Shown here: positions 1 to 8,488 of the stretch, one piece after another
Layout of the letters: each line of letters begins with the position of its first letter
Numbering within the stretch: position 1 is the stretch's first letter
Assembly (NCBI GenBank): GCA_020631815.1
Contig: JACKGW010000003.1
Location: 186,001 to 250,000, forward strand
Direction of reading: 5' to 3'
From: Planctomycetota bacterium
Lineage (GTDB): Bacteria; Planctomycetota; PLA2; JAEUHO01
DNA length: 64,000 nt
Made by a program: the position numbers and the translations under genes
Notes under the pieces: model-generated
The model's input: the letters and a program-made list of their open reading frames with translations, nothing else
Database searches by the model: none
Told to the model about the DNA's origin: nothing

Positions 1-26
1 AGGAGGATGAGCAGGAGGAGGTTCAC
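1..26 (-). CDS. nuoM: NuoM start (partial, cut by window edge)
   Basis: Reading leftwards from 26, a GTG codon opens a hydrophobic frame (V-N-L-L-L-L-I-L-L) that runs off the window. A GGGGGA ribosome-binding motif lies about 9 nt upstream. It begins 16 nt after the nuoL stop, where nuoM, the next antiporter-like proton-pumping subunit, is expected in a nuoA-N operon. Only nine residues are visible, so the name rests on position and hydrophobicity. Confidence 0.55.
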
Positions 27-42
27 CGTGTGCGTCCCCCGA

Positions 43-2046
43 TCACCGGAGCTGCAGCTGGACGAGGACGACGAGCAGCACGATCACCGCCCCGACCACG
101 AACGAGGTCACGTAGGCACCCAGTCGACCTGACTGGGCGCGGCGCAGGGCCTCGCCGCTGGCGCGGGTGCCCTGCGAGAGGCCGTTGATGGCGCCCTGGA
201 TGATCACGTTGCGCTCGAACCACCAGCACACGTTGGCGATGCCCTGCTGGACGGTGCGCACGAGCCAGAGGTAGAAGCGGTCGACGTACCAGAGCTCGTT
301 GCAGAGGGTCCAGATGCCGCCCAGCTTGGCCGGCAGCGGGTCCTTGCCCTCGCTCTTGGCGTAGATCGCGCGGGCCAGGAGCGCGCCGCCGATCGCGATG
401 ACCGTGGAGAGCGCCGCCAGCCAGACGTGCAGGTGGGCCGACTCGCCGACGTGCCAGTCGTGCAGCAGGTGCTCGAAGATGTTGGTGTGCGCGGTGCCGA
501 ACGTGTTGTCCGGGATGCCGATGAAGCCCACGAACAGGCTGGCGATGGCCAGGGCCCACAGCGGGCCGGTCATGACCTTCGGGCTCTCGTGGGCCGGGTG
601 ATGGCCGCGGTAGGAGCCGCTGAACGTCATGTGCGTGGCGCGGAACATGTAGAAGGCGGTCATGCCGGCGACGGCCAGACCGAGGATGAGCAGCAGCGGC
701 CCCCCGGCGATCGAGGCGTTGCCGACGTAGCTGCCGAGGATCTCGTCCTTGGACCACCAGCCGGCGATGGGCAGGATCGCGGTGAGCGAGACCGTGCCGA
801 TCATCCAGGTGCGGTACGTGGACGGCATGAGCGACTTGAGGCCGCCCATGTGGGTCATGTCCTGCTCGTGGTGGCAGCCGTGGATTACGCTGCCCGCGCA
901 CAGGAAGAGCAGCGCCTTGAAGCAGGCGTGCGTGGTGAGGTGGAACATGGCCGCCGTGTAGGCCCCGGCGCCCAAGGCCATCGTCATGTAGCCCAGCTGC
1001 GACAGCGTCGAGTAGGCGAGCACCTTCTTGATGTCGCGCTGGGTGATGGCCATGGTCGCGGCGATGAAGGCGGTGATGCCGCCGAGCCAGGCCACGACCG
1101 TCGGCGCCCACGACGAGCCCTGCAGCACGAAGAAGCAGCGGATCATCATGTAGATGCCGGCCGCGACCATGGTGGCCGCGTGCATCAGCGCGGAGACGGG
1201 CGTCGGGCCTTCCATGGCGTCCGGCAGCCAGACGTGCAGCGGGAACTGGGCGCTCTTGCCCATGCAGCCGCAGAAGACCAGGATCGCGCCCAGGCCGGCG
1301 AGCCAGCTGGAGCCGAAGAACGAGGCCCCGTAGCCCTCCTCGAACACGGCGTGGCGGATGACCTCGAAGTCGAACGACAGGGTGCCCGTGGCCTCCCCCA
1401 CGGCCGTCCAGACCATGAGGATGCCGAGCAGGAAGCCGAAGTCGCCCACGCGGTTGGTGAGGAAGGCCTTCTTGGCGGCCTCACCGGCGCTGTGCTTCTT
1501 CCAGTAGTAGCCGATCAGCAGGTACGAGCTGACGCCCACCAGCTCCCAGAAGACGAACGTCTGGAAGAAGTTGGGCGAGATCACGATGCCGAGCATCGAG
1601 AACACGAACAGGCTGAACTTGCCGTAGAAGCGCCCCATCGCGGGGTCGCCGTGCATGTAGCCCAGCGCGTAGACGAAGATCGCCGTGCCGATGCCGGTCA
1701 CGACCATCGTCATGATCAGCGCCAGCGAGTCCAGGCGCGAACCGAACTGGATCACGACGTCGCCGACGACGATCCAGTCGACGACGGCTTCGTAGGTCGC
1801 CCCATGCCCACCGAGAAGCGGCAGGAAGTAGAGGACCGTCGTGAGGATGAAGCCCGTCGCGACGCCGGCGATGGCCAGCGCCGCCGCGGCGTTGCCGCGC
1901 TTGCGCAGCGGCGGCATGGCCGCCACCAGGAAGGCCACGCCCAGCGGGATGAAGAGGACGAGCCAAGGCGCCCAGGCCTTGAAGCCCTCGGTCACCACCT
2001 CGGCGGCGTGTCCGGCGGAAGCGAGCGGCAGCAGGAGGTCAGCCAT
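43..2046 (-). CDS. nuoL: NADH-quinone oxidoreductase subunit L
   Basis: Distal membrane-arm subunit of complex I, an Mrp-antiporter-like proton channel. The 667-residue protein has about 15 membrane segments and the conserved channel residues: Glu168 in the FWELVGVSSYLLIG helix, and Lys264 with His271 in the MGKSAQFPLHVWLPDAMEG motif. The C-terminal part carries the amphipathic region and final helix typical of NuoL. The ATG at 2046 overlaps the end of nuoK by 8 nt, indicating translational coupling. Length and motifs are normal for the family. Confidence 0.97.
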   Translation of the reverse strand: MADLLLPLASAGHAAEVVTEGFKAWAPWLVLFIPLGVAFLVAAMPPLRKRGNAAAALAIAGVATGFILTTVLYFLPLLGGHGATYEAVVDWIVVGDVVIQFGSRLDSLALIMTMVVTGIGTAIFVYALGYMHGDPAMGRFYGKFSLFVFSMLGIVISPNFFQTFVFWELVGVSSYLLIGYYWKKHSAGEAAKKAFLTNRVGDFGFLLGILMVWTAVGEATGTLSFDFEVIRHAVFEEGYGASFFGSSWLAGLGAILVFCGCMGKSAQFPLHVWLPDAMEGPTPVSALMHAATMVAAGIYMMIRCFFVLQGSSWAPTVVAWLGGITAFIAATMAITQRDIKKVLAYSTLSQLGYMTMALGAGAYTAAMFHLTTHACFKALLFLCAGSVIHGCHHEQDMTHMGGLKSLMPSTYRTWMIGTVSLTAILPIAGWWSKDEILGSYVGNASIAGGPLLLILGLAVAGMTAFYMFRATHMTFSGSYRGHHPAHESPKVMTGPLWALAIASLFVGFIGIPDNTFGTAHTNIFEHLLHDWHVGESAHLHVWLAALSTVIAIGGALLARAIYAKSEGKDPLPAKLGGIWTLCNELWYVDRFYLWLVRTVQQGIANVCWWFERNVIIQGAINGLSQGTRASGEALRRAQSGRLGAYVTSFVVGAVIVLLVVLVQLQLR

Positions 2047-2548
2047 GGTGGTCCTCCCCGCTCACGGCCGCAGCGTGGCCTTCTGCGTCATGTCCGTGGG
2101 CCTCGTCACCGTGACCGTCGCCGGCATGGCCGTGCTCGTGGTCATCGTGATGGTCGTGGTCGTGGTGGTGCTGATCTTCGCCCTCGAGCACGATGCGCGG
2201 CAGCGGGCCGTGGTCCACGTCGTGCAGGTCCTGGGCGTCGTCCACGTCGGTGCTCTGACGCAGGCGGTAGACGGCGATCACGATGGCCAAGCCGACCGCG
2301 ACCTCGGCGGCCGCGATGGTCATGGCGAAGAAGACGAACACCTGACCCGCGAGGTCGTGGTGCACGCGCGAGAACGCCACGAACAGGACGTTCACGGCGT
2401 TCAGCATGATCTCGACCGACAGCAGCATCAGGAGGATGTTGCGACGGCAGGTCACGCCGATGAGACCCACGGCGAACAGCGCCAGACCCAGGAAGATCGA
2501 CCACTCGATCGGCACGGTCACGGCGAGGAACGAGGCGGCGGCGGTCAC
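2039..2548 (-). CDS. nuoK: NADH-quinone oxidoreductase subunit K with His-rich tail
   Basis: Three-helix membrane subunit of complex I. Residues 1-98 form a standard NuoK, with the intramembrane glutamates of the proton path at Glu46 and Glu82. The GTG start overlaps the nuoJ stop as GTGA. Odd feature: NuoK is usually about 100 residues, but this protein continues to 169 with a tail rich in His, Asp and Glu (about 17 histidines in the last 61 residues). The tail resembles metal-buffering segments of metallochaperones. It is in frame and ends just inside the nuoL start, so a frameshift is not needed to explain it. Confidence 0.95.
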   Translation of the reverse strand: MTAAASFLAVTVPIEWSIFLGLALFAVGLIGVTCRRNILLMLLSVEIMLNAVNVLFVAFSRVHHDLAGQVFVFFAMTIAAAEVAVGLAIVIAVYRLRQSTDVDDAQDLHDVDHGPLPRIVLEGEDQHHHDHDHHDDHEHGHAGDGHGDEAHGHDAEGHAAAVSGEDHHG

Positions 2549-3114
2549 GTGAGCCTCCGCTTCGTGAGGATGACGGCGCCCAGGATGGCGCCGAGCAGGA
2601 TCACGCTGGCCACCTCGAACGGCAGGACCCAGCGCGTGAACATCTCGTCGGCGATGGCCCCGGCGGTGCCGTCCAGCGGCAGGTCCACGAGGGACGTGGC
2701 GTCGGGGTTGGCCGCGACGATGTCGGCCTCGCGGGGCAGCGGGGTCACGGCGCGGTGCAAGAGGCCGCGGTCCTTGGCGTCACCCAGGGCGACGACGCCC
2801 ACCACGAGGAAGAGCAGGGCCGCCAGGACCCCGAAGAAGCGCAGCCGGGTGGTCGGCTTACCCTCCAGCATCTGCTGCCGCAAGTCGAGCAGCATGATGA
2901 CGAAGAGGAAGAGCACCATGATGGCGCCCGCGTAGACGAGGATCTGGATGGCGCCGACGAAGAACGCCTCCATCACCACGTAGGTGGCGGCGAGGCCGAA
3001 GAACATGACGACGAGCCAAATGGCCGACGCCACGGGGTTCTTCCGCGTCACCGCCAGCAGCGCAGCGCCAAGCGCCATGCCGCCGAAGAGGATGTACAGG
3101 ACCTGGGTGGCCAT
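2545..3114 (-). CDS. nuoJ: NADH-quinone oxidoreductase subunit J
   Basis: Membrane subunit of complex I, 189 residues. Five helices are recognisable, with the family signature in TM3 (a tyrosine and glycines in ILVYAGAIMVLFLFVIMLLDL, about residues 58-78), the helix that changes conformation during turnover. A 130-residue membrane core is followed by a polar loop and a final helix near the C-terminus. It overlaps nuoK by 4 nt. A 140-bp non-coding gap separates it from nuoI; I see no clear hairpin or promoter there. Confidence 0.95.
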   Translation of the reverse strand: MATQVLYILFGGMALGAALLAVTRKNPVASAIWLVVMFFGLAATYVVMEAFFVGAIQILVYAGAIMVLFLFVIMLLDLRQQMLEGKPTTRLRFFGVLAALLFLVVGVVALGDAKDRGLLHRAVTPLPREADIVAANPDATSLVDLPLDGTAGAIADEMFTRWVLPFEVASVILLGAILGAVILTKRRLT

Positions 3115-3254
3115 CGCCCTCGCGTCGCCGGGCGCCCCGCCTGGGGCCGTCCGGCGTCCTCCGTTCGTGCGGCCCTCGAGCGGCCGCGTCCCTCGTGGGG
3201 CCTCCGGTCCCCCCCGACGCTCGCGCCGGGGTCCGGGGCCCTACCTCGATCTCC

Positions 3255-3767
3255 CTACTTGCCCTTCCACTTCTTGATGCCGCCGGCCCGGATGCCTCCG
3301 AGCTCGTACAGCGTCTCCTTGTCGTGGATCAGCTCGGCACGGCTCGCCCCCCACAGGGCGTACTCCTTCGACATGAAGATCGCCTCTTCGGGGCAGGCCT
3401 CTTCGCAGAGGCCGCAGAAGATGCAGCGCAGCATGTTGATGTTGAAGACGGCCGGCCCGCGCTCGATGTGCGCGCGCGAAGCGTCGTCGACCTCTTCCGG
3501 GACGATGTAGATCGCCTTGGGCGGGCAGACGTACTCGCAGAGCGAGCAGGCCACGCACTTGGGCCGTCCCTCGTCGTCCTTCACGAGCACCGGGGCACCG
3601 CGGTAGCCCTCGCGGACCTCCCAGCGCTCCTCCGGGAACTGCATCGTGACCTTGCGCTGGAACATCCGGCGGAAGGTGATGCCGAGGCCCTTGAGGACGG
3701 ACGGCACGTACAGCCGTTCCAGGAACGTCGAGGGCGTGCGGTGGACGGTCTTGACCTTGGCGCTCAC
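3255..3767 (-). CDS. nuoI: NADH-quinone oxidoreductase subunit I
   Basis: Peripheral-arm iron-sulfur subunit of complex I, 170 residues. Two CxxCxxCxxxC(P) motifs are visible, at Cys71/74/77/81 and Cys115/118/121/125, binding the tetranuclear clusters N6a and N6b that carry electrons toward quinone. The GTG start at 3767 is chosen because it overlaps the nuoH stop as GTGA, like other junctions in this operon, and because the frame upstream does not resemble NuoI. The N-terminal region forms the amphipathic segment that docks on the membrane arm. Confidence 0.96.
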   Translation of the reverse strand: MSAKVKTVHRTPSTFLERLYVPSVLKGLGITFRRMFQRKVTMQFPEERWEVREGYRGAPVLVKDDEGRPKCVACSLCEYVCPPKAIYIVPEEVDDASRAHIERGPAVFNINMLRCIFCGLCEEACPEEAIFMSKEYALWGASRAELIHDKETLYELGGIRAGGIKKWKGK

Positions 3768-5020
3768 GAGCCCACCTCCCCCGTCGCTCCGCCGCCGGCG
3801 GGACGGTTGCCGCTCCAGAGAGCCGACGTCGGATCGGCCGCCAGGGGACGCACCGCGGTCTTCTCGCGGCGGTACACGATGCCCACGACCACCAAGGCCG
3901 CCGCGAGCAGGCCGACCGGCATCACGTAGAGCAAAGCCGGGATGCCCGTGGCCAGGGCCGCCGCGGTCAGCAGGATGTTGAGCAAGGCCAGCGGGATGAA
4001 CCACGACCAGCCCAGCGCCATCAGCTGGTCATACCGGAAGCGCGGGATGGTCCAGCGCACCCAGATGAACAGGAACAGGAAGAAGAACGTCTTCAGCGCG
4101 AAGGACAGGAGGCCCATCCAGGGACCCAGCGCCTCGAGGCCGAACAGCGTCCAGCCGCCGCAGAAGAGCGTCACGACCAGGGCCGAGCCGACGGTCATGT
4201 GCGTGTACTCGGCCAGGAAGAACAGCGCGAACTTCATGGACGAGTATTCGGTGTGGTACCCGGCCACGAGCTCGGTCTCGGACTCGGGCATGTCGAACGG
4301 CAGGCGGTTGGTCTCGGCGTACGCGCTGACGAGGAAGATGAAGAAGGCCAGGGGCTGGAAGAACAGGAACCAGCCGTGCTCGCCCTGCCAGCGGACGATG
4401 TCCCCGAGGCCCAGCGACCCGGTCATGAGCAACACGGGCACGATGGCCAACCCCAGCGACAGCTCGTAGCTGATCATCTGCGCGCTGGCGCGGACGCCGC
4501 CGAGCAGCGAGTACTTGCTGTTGGACGCCCACCCGCCCAGCGTGATGCCGTACACGCTGATCCCGGCCATGCTGAGGATGTAGAGCACGCCGATGTCGAG
4601 GTCGGCGATCTGCCACGACTGGTGCCAGGTCCAGTCACCCGCCTGCTGCACCTCACCCATGAACGGGATGACGGCGAACGTGACCATGGCCGGGAGCAAC
4701 GAGATCGCCGGGGCCAGCACGTAGATCCAGCGGTCCACGTGACGGGGGATCACGTCCTCCTTGAACATGAACTTGCCGAGGTCGGCCAGCGGCTGGAGCA
4801 AGCCCTCGGGGCCGACGCGGTTGGGACCGATGCGGTCCTGCATCCACGCGCTCACGCGACGCTCGGACCAGACCATGAGCGCGCCCACGATCAGGACGAC
4901 GTGCGCCACGAGCAGCACGAGCAGTACGCGGCCGATGACCCAGCCGAGCGTGCTGCCGCCGTGCTCCGGGCGGCTGAAGATGCCGGCGAGAACGTGGACC
5001 ATGGACCAAGCCGTCGTCAC
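3764..5020 (-). CDS. nuoH: NADH-quinone oxidoreductase subunit H
   Basis: Membrane subunit of complex I that forms much of the quinone chamber, 418 residues with about eight to nine helices. Recognisable motifs include SERRVSAWMQDRIGPNRVGP after TM1, the acidic loop around NRLPFDMPESETELVAGYHTEYSS facing the quinone site, and a conserved C-terminal block WVRWTIPRFRYDQLM. The GTG at 5020 overlaps the nuoG stop (GTGA); an ATG six codons later (5002) is the alternative start. The open frame continues far upstream inside nuoG, but that part is not NuoH-like. Confidence 0.96.
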   Translation of the reverse strand: MTTAWSMVHVLAGIFSRPEHGGSTLGWVIGRVLLVLLVAHVVLIVGALMVWSERRVSAWMQDRIGPNRVGPEGLLQPLADLGKFMFKEDVIPRHVDRWIYVLAPAISLLPAMVTFAVIPFMGEVQQAGDWTWHQSWQIADLDIGVLYILSMAGISVYGITLGGWASNSKYSLLGGVRASAQMISYELSLGLAIVPVLLMTGSLGLGDIVRWQGEHGWFLFFQPLAFFIFLVSAYAETNRLPFDMPESETELVAGYHTEYSSMKFALFFLAEYTHMTVGSALVVTLFCGGWTLFGLEALGPWMGLLSFALKTFFFLFLFIWVRWTIPRFRYDQLMALGWSWFIPLALLNILLTAAALATGIPALLYVMPVGLLAAALVVVGIVYRREKTAVRPLAADPTSALWSGNRPAGGGATGEVGS

Positions 5021-6561
5021 GAGCTCACCTCCGCGGGCTCGCGCGACGCGGGCGGCCAGACCAGGTCGGCCAAGCCGGGCGCTGCGCGCAGTCGGGTCTC
5101 GAGGGCCGCGTCGTCCAGCACGTCGTGGCCGGCGTCGAGGTCCAGGAGGATCTCCTGGGCCACGGCCTGGAAGGGCTGGACGGCCGAGGGACCGGCCTCG
5201 CCCGTGCCGAGCAGACGCTGCACGCGCCCGCCTACGTTGACGAGCCAGCCGTCGCGCTCGGCGAAGGAGCCGAACGGGAAGGCCACGCGCACCGAGTCGG
5301 GCACGTGGGAGGCGTCGGTGACGAAGGCGACCACGGCACCGCTCGCCGCCCGCAGGTCGGCGGGGACGTGCTCGTCGCGCTCGATCACGAGCACGGCGGC
5401 GCCGGCGTCCGCGGCGTTCTTCACGCGGGCGAGGCCCAAGGCCTCCGCACCGCGCGCGTTGGCGCCCTTCTCGTTGACGACGAGGAACTCGTCGCCGTCG
5501 TCCCCGACGTGTGCCGCGAAGCGGGCCTCGCCGCCGAGTGCCGCGGCCAGCTGGCGCGCGACCCACATCTCTTCCAGCGTGGCGCCGCCGTCGAGCAGCA
5601 CGTGGCCGGGGCGCTCCTCGTGGCGGTGCTCGGCCAGGGCGGCGGACGCCGCCTGGATCGCCTGCTCGAACGTGGCCTCACGCCAGGCACCGGACGCATC
5701 GCGCACGGCGGGCACGCCCAGACGCGTCGCACTGTTGGCGTGCTTGTAGCCGAGGCGACCGGCGTCGCACATCCACCACTGGTTGACGTCCTGGTTCTCG
5801 CGGGGCTCGAGGCGCAGGACCTTGCCCATGCGCGCACCGACGGTGACGTTGCAGCCGCGGGCGCAGCCCGTGCACACGCTCGGCACGAAGTCCATGAACC
5901 AGAGCCGGCTGCGGAAGCGGAAGTCGCGGCTGGTGAGCGCGCCGACCGGGCAGAGGTCCACGATGTTCATGCTGTAGCGCGTGGTGAACTCACCGGCGCT
6001 GGTCATGATGACCTGCTCGTGGTCGCTGCGCTGGCCCATCGACAGCTCGTTGGTGTCGGTGATCTCCTCGCAGAAGCGGACGCAGAGGGTGCACTTGATG
6101 CAGCGCTCGGCGTCGTAGACGATCTGCTCGCCGAACGGCTGGTTCTTCGGCAGCTTCGTCTTGGGCGTGGACGTGACGGCGCGACCGGAGCCCAGCTGGT
6201 ACGAGTAGTCCTGCAGGTGGCACTCGCCCGCCTGGTCGCAGATCGGGCAGTCCAGCGGGTGGTTCACGAGCAGCATCTGCATCGTGTCGGCCCGTGCCTC
6301 GTGGGCGAGGTCGCTGTCGGTGTTGACCGAGAGGCCCGGGAAGCACGCCATCTTGCAGGCGATCTGGGGACGCGGGCTGCCCACGACCTCGACCATGCAG
6401 ATGCGGCAGTTGCCGGCCGGCGACATGGACGGGTGGTAGCAGTAGTGCGGCACGTCGATGCCGTGGCGATGCGCGACGCGGATGACCGTGTCACCCGGCT
6501 CGTAGGGGTAGGCCGTCCCGTTGATCGTGACGACCGGTTCGGGGGAGCTCGAAGCGCTCAT
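5017..6561 (-). CDS. nuoG: NADH-quinone oxidoreductase subunit G, short form
   Basis: Iron-sulfur subunit of the NADH-oxidising arm, 514 residues. Visible ligands: Cys41/52/55/69 for the 2Fe-2S cluster N1b, His101-Cys105-Cys108-Cys114 for the His-ligated 4Fe-4S cluster N5, a CIKCTLCVRFC motif for N4, and CTGCARGC plus a later Cys for the off-pathway cluster N7. The molybdopterin-oxidoreductase-like C-terminal region is much reduced compared with the roughly 700-900 residues of proteobacterial NuoG. About 240 residues of weak alpha/beta character remain after N7. It starts 12 nt after the nuoF stop. Confidence 0.93.
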   Translation of the reverse strand: MSASSSPEPVVTINGTAYPYEPGDTVIRVAHRHGIDVPHYCYHPSMSPAGNCRICMVEVVGSPRPQIACKMACFPGLSVNTDSDLAHEARADTMQMLLVNHPLDCPICDQAGECHLQDYSYQLGSGRAVTSTPKTKLPKNQPFGEQIVYDAERCIKCTLCVRFCEEITDTNELSMGQRSDHEQVIMTSAGEFTTRYSMNIVDLCPVGALTSRDFRFRSRLWFMDFVPSVCTGCARGCNVTVGARMGKVLRLEPRENQDVNQWWMCDAGRLGYKHANSATRLGVPAVRDASGAWREATFEQAIQAASAALAEHRHEERPGHVLLDGGATLEEMWVARQLAAALGGEARFAAHVGDDGDEFLVVNEKGANARGAEALGLARVKNAADAGAAVLVIERDEHVPADLRAASGAVVAFVTDASHVPDSVRVAFPFGSFAERDGWLVNVGGRVQRLLGTGEAGPSAVQPFQAVAQEILLDLDAGHDVLDDAALETRLRAAPGLADLVWPPASREPAEVSS

Positions 6562-6573
6562 CGACGGGGCCCC

Positions 6574-7932
6574 CTACTTCACGCCTGCCGGCTGGCGAGC
6601 GGAGCGCGCTTCCGCTTCGGCGCGCTGCTCGTCCGGCGACATCTTGGCCACGAACTCGTGGCGGAACTTGCGCACGATGCTGCGCAGCGGCCAGACCGCG
6701 GCGTCAGCGAGGGCGCAGATGGTGCGCCCCTCGATCTGGCGGAACAGGTTCTCGAGCAGGTCGAGGTCCGAGCGCGTGCCCTGGCCCGCGTCGAAGCGAT
6801 GGAAGATCTTCTCCATCCAGTGGCAGCCCTCACGGCAGGGCGTGCACTGACCGCACGACTCGTCGGCGAAGAAGTGCGCGATGTTCTCGCAGGCTTGGAC
6901 CATGTCGCACGTGTCGTCCATGACGATCGCGCACGCCGTGCCCAGGCCGCTGCCGGCCGCCTTCAGGTCGTCGAAGCCCATCTTCACGTCGAGCTCGTCG
7001 CCCGTGAGGACCGGCATGCTGAGCCCACCGGGGATCACGGCCTTGATCGTGCGACCCTCGAGCGCGCCGCCCGCGTAGTCCTCGATCATCTGGCGCAGCG
7101 TGATGCCGAACTCGAACTCCCAGACGCCGGGCTTCTGCACGTCGCCCGACACGCCCATGAGCTTGGTGCCGGAGCTGCCCACGCTGCGGGGATCGGCCGG
7201 GTCCGGCGGGATGCCCTGCTTGGCGAACGCCGCGCCGCCGTTCTCGATGATCCACGGCACGTGCGCGAGCGTCTCGACGTTGTTGATCACCGTGGGGCTG
7301 GCGAACGCGCCCTCGACGGCGGGGAACGGCGGCTTGATGCGCGGGTGACCGCGCTTGCCCTCGAGCGACTCGAGCAGCGCCGTCTCCTCGCCGCAGATGT
7401 AGGCGCCCGCACCGCTGTGGACGACGACGTCGCAGTGGAAGTCGCGGCCGGCGATCTTCTTGCCGACGAAGCCCTCCTTGCGGGCCTCTTCGATGGCACC
7501 CCAGAGGCGCTCGATGGAGAGCGGGTACTCGCCGCGCACGTAGATGTAGACCATCGACGCGCCCACGGCGTAGGCCGTGATGAGGCACCCCTCGATCACC
7601 AAGTGGGGATCGAGCTCCATCAGGTAGCGGTCCTTGAACGTGCCGGGCTCGCTCTCGTCGGCGTTGAGGCAGATGTACTTCGTCTTGTCCGTCTGCTTGG
7701 GGACGAAGCTCCACTTGACGCCCGTGGGGAAGCCCGCGCCGCCGCGCCCGCGCAAGCGGCTGGTCTTGACCTCGTCGATGACCTGGTCGGGCGTCATCGA
7801 GCCGAGCGCCTTCTCCAGGCTGCGGTACGCGCCACGCTGACGCGCGACGTCGAACGTCCACGCCTTGTCGACGTCGAAGTTGCGCGAGAGCACCTTCGTC
7901 TCGGGGTAGCGCTTGGGGGTCTTGGCCGCCAT
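6574..7932 (-). CDS. nuoF: NADH-quinone oxidoreductase subunit F
   Basis: NADH- and FMN-binding subunit of complex I, 452 residues, full length. The glycine-rich FMN/NADH motif GRGGAGFPTGVKWSF lies near residue 60. The acidic NADH-site stretch CLNADESEPGTFKDR follows, and the N3 cluster motif SCGQCTPCREGC plus a distal Cys lies near the C-terminus. It accepts hydride from NADH and passes electrons to N3. Gene order E-F-G is canonical. A 13-nt gap separates it from nuoE. Confidence 0.97.
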   Translation of the reverse strand: MAAKTPKRYPETKVLSRNFDVDKAWTFDVARQRGAYRSLEKALGSMTPDQVIDEVKTSRLRGRGGAGFPTGVKWSFVPKQTDKTKYICLNADESEPGTFKDRYLMELDPHLVIEGCLITAYAVGASMVYIYVRGEYPLSIERLWGAIEEARKEGFVGKKIAGRDFHCDVVVHSGAGAYICGEETALLESLEGKRGHPRIKPPFPAVEGAFASPTVINNVETLAHVPWIIENGGAAFAKQGIPPDPADPRSVGSSGTKLMGVSGDVQKPGVWEFEFGITLRQMIEDYAGGALEGRTIKAVIPGGLSMPVLTGDELDVKMGFDDLKAAGSGLGTACAIVMDDTCDMVQACENIAHFFADESCGQCTPCREGCHWMEKIFHRFDAGQGTRSDLDLLENLFRQIEGRTICALADAAVWPLRSIVRKFRHEFVAKMSPDEQRAEAEARSARQPAGVK

Positions 7933-7945
7933 GCCTCGTGCGCTC

Positions 7946-8488
7946 CTACTCGCAGCCGTCCATGAGCTGCTCGAGACCTTCGGGGGTGACGTTCGCGTGC
8001 GCGACGCCGTCGAGCCAGATCGCCGGGGCCTGCTCGCAGAGGCCCAGGCACTCCATGTCCTTCACGAGGAAGCGTCCGTCTTCGCCTACCTCGCCCGTGC
8101 GCGTGCACCCGGCCTTGTCCAGCGCCTTCGCGCGCAGCTCCGGCGCGCCGCGGCGCCAGCACGAGAGCGTGCGGCAGACCCACAGCTCGTGGCGGCCGGC
8201 GGGCTTCGTGTTGTACATGCTGTAGAACGTCAGCACGCCGTGCACGTGGGCCGGGCTCAGGTCGAGGTACGCCGCGACACCGGCCTCGAGCTCGGGCGAG
8301 ACCCAGCCGCCGCCGAAGGCTTGCGCCTCGTGCAGGATCGGCAGGAGCGCGGCCATCTTGGTGGGGTAACGCGCGAGGATCTTCTCGCAGGTCGCCTTCA
8401 GCTCGGCCGGCGGGAAGGAGGCGGGCACGACCGCGGGTGCGCGGGGTGCGACGTCCTTGGGCTCGGCGGCGGGTGCTCGCGGGTTCAC
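7946..8488 (-). CDS. nuoE: NADH-quinone oxidoreductase subunit E
   Basis: Thioredoxin-fold subunit of complex I, 180 residues, binding the 2Fe-2S cluster N1a through CRTLSC and CLGLC. A helical N-terminal domain (about residues 30-90) precedes the ferredoxin-like domain. The GTG start at 8488 overlaps the nuoD stop as GTGA. The open frame extends upstream, but those codons lie inside nuoD and are arginine-rich shadow sequence. The first 25 residues are Ala/Pro-rich and probably disordered. Confidence 0.95.
   Translation of the reverse strand: MNPRAPAAEPKDVAPRAPAVVPASFPPAELKATCEKILARYPTKMAALLPILHEAQAFGGGWVSPELEAGVAAYLDLSPAHVHGVLTFYSMYNTKPAGRHELWVCRTLSCWRRGAPELRAKALDKAGCTRTGEVGEDGRFLVKDMECLGLCEQAPAIWLDGVAHANVTPEGLEQLMDGCE

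Noticed and set aside
5125..7965. Very long plus-strand open frame (946 codons) opposite nuoG and nuoF
   Set aside because: Arg/Ala/Val/His-rich with no domain; a mirror of GC-rich coding on the other strand.
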